A DNA stretch of 17,422 nt from an uncultured Lysobacteraceae bacterium (lineage in GTDB: Bacteria > Pseudomonadota > Gammaproteobacteria > Xanthomonadales > Rhodanobacteraceae): assembly GCA_946482585.1 (NCBI GenBank), contig CAMLSI010000037.1, positions 1 through 17,422 on the forward strand, in the 5' to 3' direction. The first letter of the stretch is position 1; each line of letters starts with the position of its first letter. The notes under the pieces are model-generated. The model was not told the DNA's origin. It ran no database searches and saw nothing but the letters and a program-made list of their open reading frames with translations. Of this stretch, positions 7,989-17,091 are shown in pieces. The translations under genes and the position numbers were made by a program.

Positions 7989-8032
7989 CCAGAGTCCAGT
8001 CGGGTGGAATGCCGGGCGTAGACGGACTCTGG
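7989..8032 (+). repeat. Inverted repeat / stem-loop in pilA2 5' leader
   Basis: CCAGAGTCC (7989-7997) and GGACTCTGG (8024-8032) are perfect 9-base complements with a 26-base loop. The upstream arm begins within a base of the transcription start predicted from the sigma-54 -12 element. The mRNA would therefore start with a near-terminal stem. Such 5' stems can protect mRNA from decay, but that role is inference. Confidence 0.6.
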
Positions 8033-8070
8033 GGCTACCAACTCTCTGCGGCAGAAACTGAGGAATCACC

Positions 8071-8496
8071 ATGAAGAAGATCCAGCAAGGCTTTACCCTG
8101 ATCGAACTGATGATCGTCGTCGCGATCATCGCCATCCTGGCCGCCATCGCGCTGCCGGCCTACCAGGATTACACGATCCGCGCTCAGGTCTCCGAGTGCA
8201 CCGTGCTGGCCGACGGTTCCAAGACCGCCGTTGCTGAATTCTTCACCAACACCGGCCGTCTGCCGCTCAACAACGCCTCGGCGGGTGTCGCCGCGGCTGC
8301 TTCGATCACCGGCAACTACGTGACCCAGGTCGTGGTCGCTGGCGGCCTGATCACCTGCACGTACGGCAACCAGGTCAATGCCCGCATCGCCGGCCAGACC
8401 CTGTCGCTGTCGCCGAACACCGCCGGTGGCGGTTCGATCACCTGGGATTGCCAGTCGGCCATCCAGGACAAGTACCTGCCGACGTCCTGCCGTTAA
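8071..8496 (+). CDS. pilA: Type IV major pilin, second copy (four-Cys form)
   Basis: 141 residues from ATG 8071, with TGAGGA just upstream as ribosome binding site. The leader is MKKIQQG, cleaved before Phe8, and mature Glu5 is present ('[13 protein letters not shown]...'). The alpha-helical N-terminus is nearly identical to the first pilin, while the C-terminal globular half diverges. Cysteines are at 43, 96, 127 and 140; 127/140 is the usual D-loop disulfide, while 43/96 are absent from the first copy and could form a second bond. Codon choice is strongly biased (all 5 Tyr TAC, 6 of 7 Asn AAC), consistent with high expression. It is followed 20 bases later by a strong terminator hairpin. 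It is probably the main structural subunit of the twitching pilus. Confidence 0.94.
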   Translation: MKKIQQGFTLIELMIVVAIIAILAAIALPAYQDYTIRAQVSECTVLADGSKTAVAEFFTNTGRLPLNNASAGVAAAASITGNYVTQVVVAGGLITCTYGNQVNARIAGQTLSLSPNTAGGGSITWDCQSAIQDKYLPTSCR

Positions 8497-8516
8497 TACG
8501 TAGTTTCTGCTTCACT

Positions 8517-8549
8517 GCAAAGGCCGCCGCGTGGCGGCCTTTGCTTTTT
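8517..8549 (+). terminator. Rho-independent terminator after pilA2
   Basis: GCAAAGGCCGCC (8517-8528) pairs perfectly with GGCGGCCTTTGC (8533-8544) around a GCGT tetraloop, followed by TTTTT (8545-8549). This is a textbook intrinsic terminator. The next gene's Shine-Dalgarno GGAG begins at 8550, so expression of the downstream pair must come from readthrough or an unseen promoter. Confidence 0.92.
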
Positions 8550-8560
8550 GGAGACTCCGA

Positions 8561-10573
8561 ATGCTTGCGTGGCGCCGACTGCTGCCTCCGTTGCTCTTGC
8601 TGGCCTCTCTGGCGGCGACCGTTGCAGCCTATTGGGTCGGCTTGCGCGGACCGTTCTTGTTCGATGATTTCGCCAATCTTCCGCAGCTCGGCGACTTCGG
8701 CCGACTCGAATCGTTCGACCGAGTTCTGCGCTATCTGACCGCGGGGACCGCGGACCCGCTTGGCCGGCCGCTTTCACTGGCCACTTTCCTGTTCGATGCC
8801 GACGGTTGGCCGGCCGAACCGTTTCCGTTCAAGCGCAGCAATCTGATCATTCACCTGCTGAACGGGCTGCTGCTCTATGCGCTGCTCGCACGCCTGGGTG
8901 CGTTGTTGCGTGAAGGCCGGGAGCCGGCCCGCCTCGCGGCGGCGTTCGCCACCGCGGCCTGGCTGCTGCACCCGCTGCTCGTCTCGACCACGCTGTACGT
9001 CATCCAGCGCGAAGCCATGCTGACGGCGACCTTCGTGTTCTGCGGACTCATCGCCTTCGTTGCAGGGCGCGTGCGCTTTGCCTCGGGCCGCACGCGCTCG
9101 GGCGCCGCGCTCATCCTCGCCGGACTCGGCGGTGCAACCTTCCTCGCTATGCTGTGCAAGGCCAACGGCGTGCTACTGCCGTTGCTCGCGCTGGTGCTGG
9201 AGAAGACGGTCCTGTCCGCATCGCTGCAAGCGCCCACGGGCGGCGATTCCCGCCGGCTCAGGCTCCTGCTCTGGCTGTGCGTTTATCTTCCGTCGCTCGC
9301 ACTCGTTGCCGTGCTGCTGCTGTCCATCCCGAGCTACGTCGACATGGCCGAGACCTTTCGGTCCTGGAGTCTCTGGGAGCGCGTACTGACGCAGCCGCGA
9401 ATGTTGCTTCGCTACCTCCAGTTCCTGTTCGTGCCGCGCGTCTACTCGCCGGGACTGCTCAACGACGACATCGAGATTTCGACCGGCCTGTTCTCGCCGG
9501 TCTCGACACTGCCCGCTCTGTTAGCCGTGGGTTTTCTCGCCGGTGCCGCCGTGTACTGGCGGCGTCGCTGGCCGCGCGTCGCCGCGGCCGTGCTGTTCTT
9601 TCTTGCGGGGCACGTGCTCGAGTCGACGGTCGTGCCGCTTGAGATGTACTTCGAACATCGGAACTACCTGCCGGCCGCCTTGCTGTTCTGGCCGCTCGCG
9701 GCCGTTGCCGCGCAGCCCGTGGAGCGATCGTTCGCGCGGATATCGCTCGCGCTCGTGGTGATCGCCGGCCTCGGCTTCATGACGAAGCTGCATGCAGATC
9801 TGTGGAGCGACGGCCGTCGCCAGGCCTTCGTCTGGGCGGCCAGGATGCCGGATTCACCGCGCGCGCAGGCGAACGCGGCGCAGTATGAAATCCACAGCGG
9901 CCGCGCCGATCTGGCGGAGCGCCGCATTCGCGCGGCATTGGCTCGTCATCCGGCGGAGCCGCAGCTCGCGCTCAACCTCATCGGCGCACGCTGTGCGCTC
10001 GGCACGCTCGACGACAGCGATGTCGACATCGCGGCCCGCTCGATCCGGAAAGCGGATCGCCCCGGCGAACTGCTGAACCGATGGATCGACGACTATTTCG
10101 AGGACGGCTCCGTCTGCGCGGGTTTTTCCACGCAGCACGTCTCCCGCTTCATCGACGCGGCGTATGAGAATCCGCGACTCACGGCGAACGACGACCAGAA
10201 ACAGACGCTGATGTCGCTGGAAGGACGTCTCGCGCTCGCGCGTCGGGAAGGTGCGCCCGCCCGTGAAGCGTTCGATCGCGCACTCGACTTCCGGCCCATG
10301 CCGGCTGCGGCATTGCGCCAGTCGGCCTTGCTCGCGAGCCGCGGGTTCGCCTGCGAAGCGCTGAAACATCTCGATCGCTTCGAGCTGCTGAAGTCGCGTG
10401 TCGCCGCGCCGCGCCCCGGCATGCCGATGCTGCACCAGCTGCTGCTGCGCCGGCAGAACTACTGGCCGACGGAATTCGCGCACCTGCGCGACGTGATCCT
10501 CGACGACATTCGCACGGCCGGCGGCGATCCGGCGTCGTGCCGGCCGCAACCGTCCGGAGACGGGATCCGATGA
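8561..10573 (+). CDS. Polytopic GT-C-like membrane protein with C-terminal TPR-like domain, copy 1
   Basis: 670 residues from ATG 8561, with GGAG at 8550-8553. The in-frame GTG 8531 lies in the terminator loop and is not used. An N-terminal membrane span is followed by 'GLRGPFLFDDF' with Asp35-Asp36 at the start of the first outer loop, as in GT-C glycosyltransferases. Further marks are 'YVIQREAMLTATF' (E151) and 'EMYFEHRNYLPAALLFW' (E365-P371), resembling the E-R-x-Y-L-P motif of the DUF1736/TMTC group. About 410 residues are membrane-rich. The last ~260 residues, from 'DLWSDGRRQAFVWA', are helical TPR-like and probably periplasmic. The family is often annotated only as a tetratricopeptide repeat protein. 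Position behind the pilin terminator suggests a pilus- or glycan-linked role, perhaps pilin glycosyl transfer, but this is inference. Translation is coupled to its paralogue by ATGA. Confidence 0.75.
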   Translation: MLAWRRLLPPLLLLASLAATVAAYWVGLRGPFLFDDFANLPQLGDFGRLESFDRVLRYLTAGTADPLGRPLSLATFLFDADGWPAEPFPFKRSNLIIHLLNGLLLYALLARLGALLREGREPARLAAAFATAAWLLHPLLVSTTLYVIQREAMLTATFVFCGLIAFVAGRVRFASGRTRSGAALILAGLGGATFLAMLCKANGVLLPLLALVLEKTVLSASLQAPTGGDSRRLRLLLWLCVYLPSLALVAVLLLSIPSYVDMAETFRSWSLWERVLTQPRMLLRYLQFLFVPRVYSPGLLNDDIEISTGLFSPVSTLPALLAVGFLAGAAVYWRRRWPRVAAAVLFFLAGHVLESTVVPLEMYFEHRNYLPAALLFWPLAAVAAQPVERSFARISLALVVIAGLGFMTKLHADLWSDGRRQAFVWAARMPDSPRAQANAAQYEIHSGRADLAERRIRAALARHPAEPQLALNLIGARCALGTLDDSDVDIAARSIRKADRPGELLNRWIDDYFEDGSVCAGFSTQHVSRFIDAAYENPRLTANDDQKQTLMSLEGRLALARREGAPAREAFDRALDFRPMPAAALRQSALLASRGFACEALKHLDRFELLKSRVAAPRPGMPMLHQLLLRRQNYWPTEFAHLRDVILDDIRTAGGDPASCRPQPSGDGIR

Positions 10574-12519
10574 GCGAGGGCTTCCGCGCGTGGTCCGGCC
10601 AGCGCATCTGGCTGCTGCTGGCGCTGCTGACGACGACAGCCGTCTATCTGGTCGGGCTCAAAGGCGGTTTCGTCTTCGACGATTTCCCGAACATCGTGGA
10701 CAACGGCGTACTGCTCGGTTTCGCCAACGGCCCCGGTGGCCTTGCGGCTGCGATCTTCTCGTCGGCCTCCAGTGACATCCAGCGGCCGCTCGCGATGGTG
10801 TCGTTCATCGCGAACCTGGCGACGAGCGGTCTCGATCCGCTGCCGATGAAGGTGCTGAATCTCGCGATCCATCTGCTCAACGGCGCACTGCTGTATCGCC
10901 TGACGCAGTTGCTCGTGACCGCCTGCGAGCGCCGCGCCGATGCCAGCGCATCGCGCGACTACTTCTGGCTGCCCCCATTCGTCGCGGCGGCATGGCTGCT
11001 GGCGCCGATCAATTTCACGCCGGTGCTCTACGTCGTGCAGCGGATGGAGAGTCTTTCACACACCTTCGTGTTTCTGGCGCTGATCGTCTACTGCAACTAT
11101 CGCCTCGGCGGCGGCGCCCGCCCGCTCAGCCGCGCGCTCGCCGTGCACGTGCCGCTGCTCGTGCTCGCAGGGCTCCTCGTCAAGGAGTCCGCGGCGCTGG
11201 CCGTGCTGTATGCGTTCCTGATCGAAGTGCTGCTCCTCGCGCCGGCGAGTGATGGCGGTGCGGCGCGCGAGCGGCGTGCGATGCAACGCTATTTCGTCGT
11301 GGTGCTGTGGCTGCCGGCGGTGCTCGGCGGCCTGTTCCTCTGGTGGAAGTTCGGCAACGCCGAGATCTATGCCACGCGTCCGTTCACGCTGGGCGAGCGG
11401 CTGCTGACGCAGTTGCGCGTTGTCGCCGGCTATGTCGAGTGGACCCTGCTGCCGCGCCTGTCCGAGCTCGGTCTCTACCACGACGACATCGCCGTTTCCA
11501 AGAGTCTGCTCAATCCCATATCGACCCTGCTGTCGCTGTTCGGGCTGCTCGCGCTCGCCGTGTTCGCCGTCGCGCAGCGTAAGCGGCGTCCCTTCGTTGC
11601 GCTCGGAATCCTGCTGTTCTTCGCGGCGCAGCCGCTGACCGCCACGTTCCTGCCGCTCGATCTCGCCTACGAGCACCGCAACTATTTCTCCTCTTACGGC
11701 CTGCTGCTCGCTGTCGGCAGCGAACTCGTCGTGCGGCGCAGCGACCATGCGATGCCCTTCATCCGCAGCGCGCTCGCCGTCGTACTGCTCGCGCTGTTCG
11801 TGCCGACGACGTTCAAGCGTGCGCTCGAGTGGAGCCATCCGCTCAGTCTCGCGACGGCGGAAGCGCAGCGCCGGCCGCAGTCGCCCCGGGCCAGCTACGA
11901 GCTCGGCCGCACCTATATCGTGCTGGCCCACGCGAATCCCGGATCGACCAACTACACGGACGGCGCGTTCGAGGCGCTGGAACGTGCCGCGAAAGTGCCC
12001 AACGCGACGACCTTGCCCGAACAGGCGCTGCTGATCCTCGCGTCGCGCGCGAACGTTCCGGTGCGTCAGGAATGGTGGGACAGCTTCTATGCGAAGCTGC
12101 GTGCGGCACCACCTGACGTCAGCGACAATGCCGCCCTGTTCGCCGTTTTTTCGTGCGTGCGGCGCAACGAATGTCGCTTCGACGAACGGCAGATGATCAG
12201 CCTGTTCGGCGCTGCTCTCGCGCACGAGCCGCCGTCTCCCGAAGTGCTGACGATCTATGCCAGCTATGCGATCAACCAGCTGTCGGATCCCAAGCTGGGC
12301 TTGCGGCTGCTCGACGACACCGTGACCTTGCGTCCGCGGAACACGCAGTTCCGCCAGAACCGCGCCGAGCTGCTGATCGCGATGGGACGCAAGGAAGAGG
12401 CGAAGAAGGACATCGCGGTGATCGAGAGCGCGAATCGCTTCGGCCGGGAAACGACGCGCCTGCAGCGGCTGCGCAACGCCATCGCCAGCGATGCGCCGCC
12501 GCGGTTTCCGGCGGAGTAG
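10570..12519 (+). CDS. Polytopic GT-C-like membrane protein with C-terminal TPR-like domain, copy 2
   Basis: 649 residues from ATG 10570, overlapping the upstream stop (ATGA). It is a divergent paralogue of the preceding gene. The same landmarks are in the same places: 'GLKGGFVFDDFPNI' with Asp37-Asp38, 'KVLNLAIHLLNGALLY', 'YVVQRMESLSHTFVF' (E160), 'GLYHDDIAVSKSLLNP', and 'DLAYEHRNYFSSYG' (E368-Y372). The C-terminal ~230 residues, from about 'ALEWSHPLSLATAEAQRRPQ', look TPR-like ('ASYELGRTYIVLA', 'RAELLIAMGRKEEAKKDI') and carry two Cys in 'FSCVRRNECRF'. Shared Asp-Asp and EHRNY suggest both copies keep the same chemistry, possibly on different acceptors or sugars. It ends only 18 bases from the convergent pilR stop. 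Function is not demonstrated. Confidence 0.75.
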   Translation: MSEGFRAWSGQRIWLLLALLTTTAVYLVGLKGGFVFDDFPNIVDNGVLLGFANGPGGLAAAIFSSASSDIQRPLAMVSFIANLATSGLDPLPMKVLNLAIHLLNGALLYRLTQLLVTACERRADASASRDYFWLPPFVAAAWLLAPINFTPVLYVVQRMESLSHTFVFLALIVYCNYRLGGGARPLSRALAVHVPLLVLAGLLVKESAALAVLYAFLIEVLLLAPASDGGAARERRAMQRYFVVVLWLPAVLGGLFLWWKFGNAEIYATRPFTLGERLLTQLRVVAGYVEWTLLPRLSELGLYHDDIAVSKSLLNPISTLLSLFGLLALAVFAVAQRKRRPFVALGILLFFAAQPLTATFLPLDLAYEHRNYFSSYGLLLAVGSELVVRRSDHAMPFIRSALAVVLLALFVPTTFKRALEWSHPLSLATAEAQRRPQSPRASYELGRTYIVLAHANPGSTNYTDGAFEALERAAKVPNATTLPEQALLILASRANVPVRQEWWDSFYAKLRAAPPDVSDNAALFAVFSCVRRNECRFDERQMISLFGAALAHEPPSPEVLTIYASYAINQLSDPKLGLRLLDDTVTLRPRNTQFRQNRAELLIAMGRKEEAKKDIAVIESANRFGRETTRLQRLRNAIASDAPPRFPAE

Positions 12520-12537
12520 CGGGGCGGCGCCTGCCGC

Positions 12538-13944
12538 TCAGTCGATCGCGAGCTTCTTGAGCTTGTAGCGCAGGGCGCGGAACGTGATGCCGAGCTTCTT
12601 CGCGGCGGCCGTCTTGTTGTAGCGCGTCTCGACGAGCGCCTTCATGATCGTCTCGCGTTCGATGTTGCTGATGAAATCGTCGAGCCCCTGCGGCTGGCCG
12701 TCATCGTCGTCGTCGCCCGCGAGATCGGCGGCGGCGGCGACGGACAGCGGCGGCGGTGCGCTGACGGGCGCGCCCTCGCTCGCGCTGCGGCCGTGCAGCT
12801 GCTGGATCAGTTGCAGATCGTCGACTTCGATCACGTTGTTTTCGCAGAGCGCGACCGCGCGCTCGAGCACGTTCTCGAGTTCGCGCACGTTGCCCGGGTA
12901 GCCGTAGGCGAGGAGTGCGGCCAGCGCTTCGGGCTTGAGCCGCGCCGGACTCGTTCCGTGGTCGCGCGCGAGCCGCTCGAGCACGCGGCCCGCGAGCTTC
13001 GGAATGTCGTCCTTGCGTTCGCGCAGCGGCGGCACGCGCAGCTCGATCACGTTGATGCGGTAGAACAGGTCCTGGCGGAACTGGCCCAGCTCCACCAGGC
13101 GCGCGAGGTTCTTGTGTGTCGCTGAGAGGATGCGTACGTCGATCGGCACCTCGCCGCGCCCGCCGATCGGACGCACCGATTTTTCCTGGATCACGCGCAG
13201 CAGCTTGACCTGCATGTGCAGCGGCAATTCGGCGACCTCGTCGAGAAACAGCGTGCCGCCGTGCGCCGCCTGGAACAGGCCGTCCTTGTCCGCGTGTGCA
13301 CCCGTGAAACTGCCTTTCTTGTGGCCGAAGAACTCGCTTTCCATCAGCTCTGACGGAATCGCGCCGCAATTGACCGGTACGAACGCGCCGCTCGCGCGCG
13401 GGCCGAGTTCGTGGATCTGGCGGGCGACGAGTTCCTTGCCGACGCCCGATTCGCCGCTGATGTAGACCGGGGCCTGGCTGCGCGCGAGCTTGGCGATCGT
13501 CGCGCGCACCTGTTCCATCGCGGGCGAATCGCCGATGAGCTTGCTCTCGGTCGCGGTCGTGCCGCTGCGGCGTTCGTCGCCGAGCCGCAGCGCCGTCTGC
13601 ACGAGCCGGCGCAGCATGGCGAGGTCGACCGGTTTGGACACGAAATCGAACGCGCCGGCCTTCAGCGCGACGACCGCGGCGTCCACGTTGCCGTACGCGG
13701 TGATCATCGCGATCGGCATTTCCGGGTACTGCCGCGCGACGAGTTCGATGACTTCCTGGCCCGAACCGTCAGGCAGGCGCATGTCGGTGAAACAGAGGTC
13801 GAACTTGCGCTCGGCGAGACGCAGCTTCGCCTCGCCGACGCTGCCGGCCGTGGTCACGTCGAGATTCATGCGGCCCAATGTGATCGTCAACAGCTCGCGG
13901 ATATCGCGTTCGTCATCGATCACCAGAGCGGTTTGTCTGCTCAT
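12538..13944 (-). CDS. pilR: PilR, sigma-54-dependent response regulator
   Basis: 468 residues. The N-terminal receiver domain has the acidic pair 'DDERD', phosphoacceptor Asp54 ([10 protein letters not shown]) and Lys104. The AAA+ sigma-54 interaction domain has Walker A GESGVGKE (164-171), the sigma-54 contact loop GSFTGA (211-216) and Walker B GGTLFLDE (229-236), followed by the '[16 protein letters not shown]' region. The contact loop has Ser in place of the first Ala of GAFTGA, which I recall is usual in PilR-type activators. An acidic linker (DDDDD) precedes a Fis-type helix-turn-helix at the C-terminus ('[20 protein letters not shown]'). PilR activates pilin transcription when phosphorylated by PilS, and the two sigma-54 promoters at 7363 and 7964 are its likely targets. 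It lies 78 bases downstream of pilS. A 7-bp inverted repeat with a 13-base spacer (13961-13967 and 13981-13987) lies in that gap. Confidence 0.95.
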   Translation of the reverse strand: MSRQTALVIDDERDIRELLTITLGRMNLDVTTAGSVGEAKLRLAERKFDLCFTDMRLPDGSGQEVIELVARQYPEMPIAMITAYGNVDAAVVALKAGAFDFVSKPVDLAMLRRLVQTALRLGDERRSGTTATESKLIGDSPAMEQVRATIAKLARSQAPVYISGESGVGKELVARQIHELGPRASGAFVPVNCGAIPSELMESEFFGHKKGSFTGAHADKDGLFQAAHGGTLFLDEVAELPLHMQVKLLRVIQEKSVRPIGGRGEVPIDVRILSATHKNLARLVELGQFRQDLFYRINVIELRVPPLRERKDDIPKLAGRVLERLARDHGTSPARLKPEALAALLAYGYPGNVRELENVLERAVALCENNVIEVDDLQLIQQLHGRSASEGAPVSAPPPLSVAAAADLAGDDDDDGQPQGLDDFISNIERETIMKALVETRYNKTAAAKKLGITFRALRYKLKKLAID

Positions 13945-14022
13945 CGCGTGTGCAATCCTGCCTGCCGTCCGCCCCTGTCCCGGCAGGGTAATGCGCGCGC
14001 CCGCACGGGTAAAGACGCCGCG

Positions 14023-15663
14023 TCACTTGCGGGGCGGCGTCGCGCTCATCTGCGTGACGAGCGTGATGCGGAAGCAACTGCCGCCGCCGGCGACCGGAAC
14101 GTACTCCAAGGCAGCCTGGTTGGCCTCGCAGAGCTGGCGCGCGAGGTAGAGCCCGAGCCCGGTTCCGTATTCGTGGGTGGTGAAGAACGGTTCGAAAATC
14201 TGCGAGGCGACCTTGGGCGGTATGCCCGGGCCGCGGTCGACGACCTCGACCACCGGAGGCCCCTTGTCGCCGAGCATGCGCGCGATGACCGCGACGCGCG
14301 CCGGCTCGCCGGGCAGGCGGCCGTAGCGGATCGCGTTCTGGACCAGGTTCCAGGCGACCTGCTGCAGCTGCTGCGGGTCGAACAGCCCGTCGATGAGGCG
14401 CGGCTGCGTCACCGCACGCAGCTGGTCCATGGCAAGGTCGTTGCTGGCCTTGTATTCCTCGACGAAGTTGGTGACCCAGGCGTTGACGTCGACGAGCTCG
14501 GGCCGCGAGCGCTCGCGCCGCGACAGCTGGAGGATGTTCTCGACGACGTCGTTGGCGCGCGCGCAGTGGTTGTTGATGATCTCGACCATGCGCTTGTCGG
14601 CCTCGACGAGGTCCTCGGATTCGGCGAGCAGCTGGGCGGAATAGCTGATCGCCGCGAGTGGGTTGCGGATCTCGTGCGCGATCGACGCCGACAGGCGGCC
14701 GAGCGAACTGAGGGTCAGTTCCTCGGCGCGGCGCGAGACGAGCGAAGTATCGTCGAGGAAGATCAGCACGTTCGTCGCCTCGTTCGGCGACAGGCGCGTG
14801 AATCTCGGCAGCACCTCGGGCACGTCTTCGGCCAGCGCGACGGCGCGCGTGTCGGTCTTGCCGGTCGTGCGCCAGTGGTAGAGCCGGCGCGACAGCTCGG
14901 GGGCGACGGTTCCCAGGTCGCGCAGGTCGGGCTTCGGTCGGCCGATCAGCATCCAGGCCGACTCGTTGATCTGATGGATGCGGTTCGCATCGTCGACGAC
15001 GAGCACGCCGGTCTTCATGCGGCGGATGATCATGTCGTTGACCTGCGAGAGGTTCGCAAGGTCGGTGCCGCGCTGTTCGGCGAGCGCCTCGGTCGCGCGC
15101 ATCTGCTTGCCGAGGACGTTGAACATTCCGTACGAGGCCAGGTAGGCCGTGCCGAACAGGATCGACTCGAGCGGGCCGATTTCGTAGCTCGAGTCGTAGG
15201 CGCGCACGACCGTCACGCCGAGCGCGAGCGCGATCGCGCCGAACAGCGCGAGCAGACCGGCCCGCCGCTGCGGCAGGAGCAGCGCGCCGGCGCCGATGTT
15301 GAACATCAGGAGGATCGCGATGCCCGACTGCGGCTCGCGGATGCTGGCGATCGCGACGACGGCCGCGACGATGTCGAAGATCACGGCCAGGGTGATCATC
15401 GGCACGACACGCGTCAGTACGTGCTCGTTGCGCAGGAACAGGATCGTCGCGAACGCCATGTACAGCAGCGCGTTGACGCGGCCGACCAGCGGAAAACGCA
15501 GGTCCAGCCACGCGATCGCGAGCGGACTGAACGCGAGGCCGGCATAGATGCAGGCTTGCAGTATGCGAAACAGGTTGAAGAAATAGAGCTCGCGCCGGGT
15601 CGTCTCCCCGGTCGTGGCGGACCCCACGGAAATGATGCTGCGCGGCCGTGCGACAGTGCCCAT
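14023..15663 (-). CDS. pilS: PilS, membrane sensor histidine kinase
   Basis: 546 residues. The N-terminal ~190 residues hold multiple hydrophobic segments (about six spans, from '[14 protein letters not shown]' to '[16 protein letters not shown]'), typical of PilS. A PAS-like segment follows ('[21 protein letters not shown]'). The kinase core has the H-box '[13 protein letters not shown]' with His330, N-box '[10 protein letters not shown]' (439-448), G1 'DRGPG' (476-480) and G2 'GTGLGL' (500-505). PilS autophosphorylates and passes phosphate to PilR; in Pseudomonas it senses pilin in the inner membrane. ATG at 15663 has no clear Shine-Dalgarno, and a nearby internal GTG (SVGSATT) is a possible alternative. 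The gene is transcribed divergently from sucC across a 255-base region. Confidence 0.94.
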   Translation of the reverse strand: MGTVARPRSIISVGSATTGETTRRELYFFNLFRILQACIYAGLAFSPLAIAWLDLRFPLVGRVNALLYMAFATILFLRNEHVLTRVVPMITLAVIFDIVAAVVAIASIREPQSGIAILLMFNIGAGALLLPQRRAGLLALFGAIALALGVTVVRAYDSSYEIGPLESILFGTAYLASYGMFNVLGKQMRATEALAEQRGTDLANLSQVNDMIIRRMKTGVLVVDDANRIHQINESAWMLIGRPKPDLRDLGTVAPELSRRLYHWRTTGKTDTRAVALAEDVPEVLPRFTRLSPNEATNVLIFLDDTSLVSRRAEELTLSSLGRLSASIAHEIRNPLAAISYSAQLLAESEDLVEADKRMVEIINNHCARANDVVENILQLSRRERSRPELVDVNAWVTNFVEEYKASNDLAMDQLRAVTQPRLIDGLFDPQQLQQVAWNLVQNAIRYGRLPGEPARVAVIARMLGDKGPPVVEVVDRGPGIPPKVASQIFEPFFTTHEYGTGLGLYLARQLCEANQAALEYVPVAGGGSCFRITLVTQMSATPPRK

Positions 15664-15918
15664 GGGGCCGGAGCGTCGCGAGTTTTCCGCGCCTTGGCAA
15701 GGTCCGGCGGGGCTGACCGCGGCGGTCGCCTAGCCCAAGGTCGGGTACGTCAGGCTTTCCTTTGCGACCACCTTTCCTCAAAATACGCGCCCATTCTGCC
15801 CGGGGCGCGCTCCGCCGCTCCGTCGCGCAGCAACCGGGAAACCTGCAGGCGTCGGCGCCATGCGTCGGCAGAGGTTTCCTCGTCCAGCAATCCGTTCCAT
15901 TTCCCGCAAGGTGTTCGC
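15664..15918. promoter_or_regulatory. Divergent pilS / sucC intergenic region
   Basis: This 255-base spacer separates divergent pilS and sucC and should hold promoters for both. I see no convincing sigma-70 hexamer pair; CAAAAT at 15779-15784 is a weak -10 candidate on the + strand. Two short hyphenated palindromes are visible: CCTTGGCAAGG (15692-15702) and GACCGC-G-GCGGTC (15715-15727). No sigma-54 GG-N10-GC signature was seen for pilS. AAGG at 15908-15911 serves as sucC ribosome binding site. Confidence 0.4.
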
Positions 15919-17079
<1,161 letters not shown>

Positions 17080-17091
17080 GGAATAGAAGCC

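Noticed and set aside
8531..8560. GTG 8531 as start of the first GT-C gene
   Set aside because: It falls in the loop of the pilA2 terminator hairpin. ATG 8561 has GGAG at proper spacing and puts TM1 near the N-terminus.
13961..13987. Inverted repeat CCTGCCG/CGGCAGG between pilS and pilR as terminator or attenuator
   Set aside because: Only 7 bp with a 13-base loop and no T-tract in GC-rich DNA; too weak to call.
13411..15918. A very long + strand open frame running antisense through pilR and pilS and joining sucC in frame
   Set aside because: It is the mirror of high-GC coding frames. Its translation is low-complexity Arg/Asp/His-rich, and SucC has its canonical N-terminus and ribosome site at 15919.
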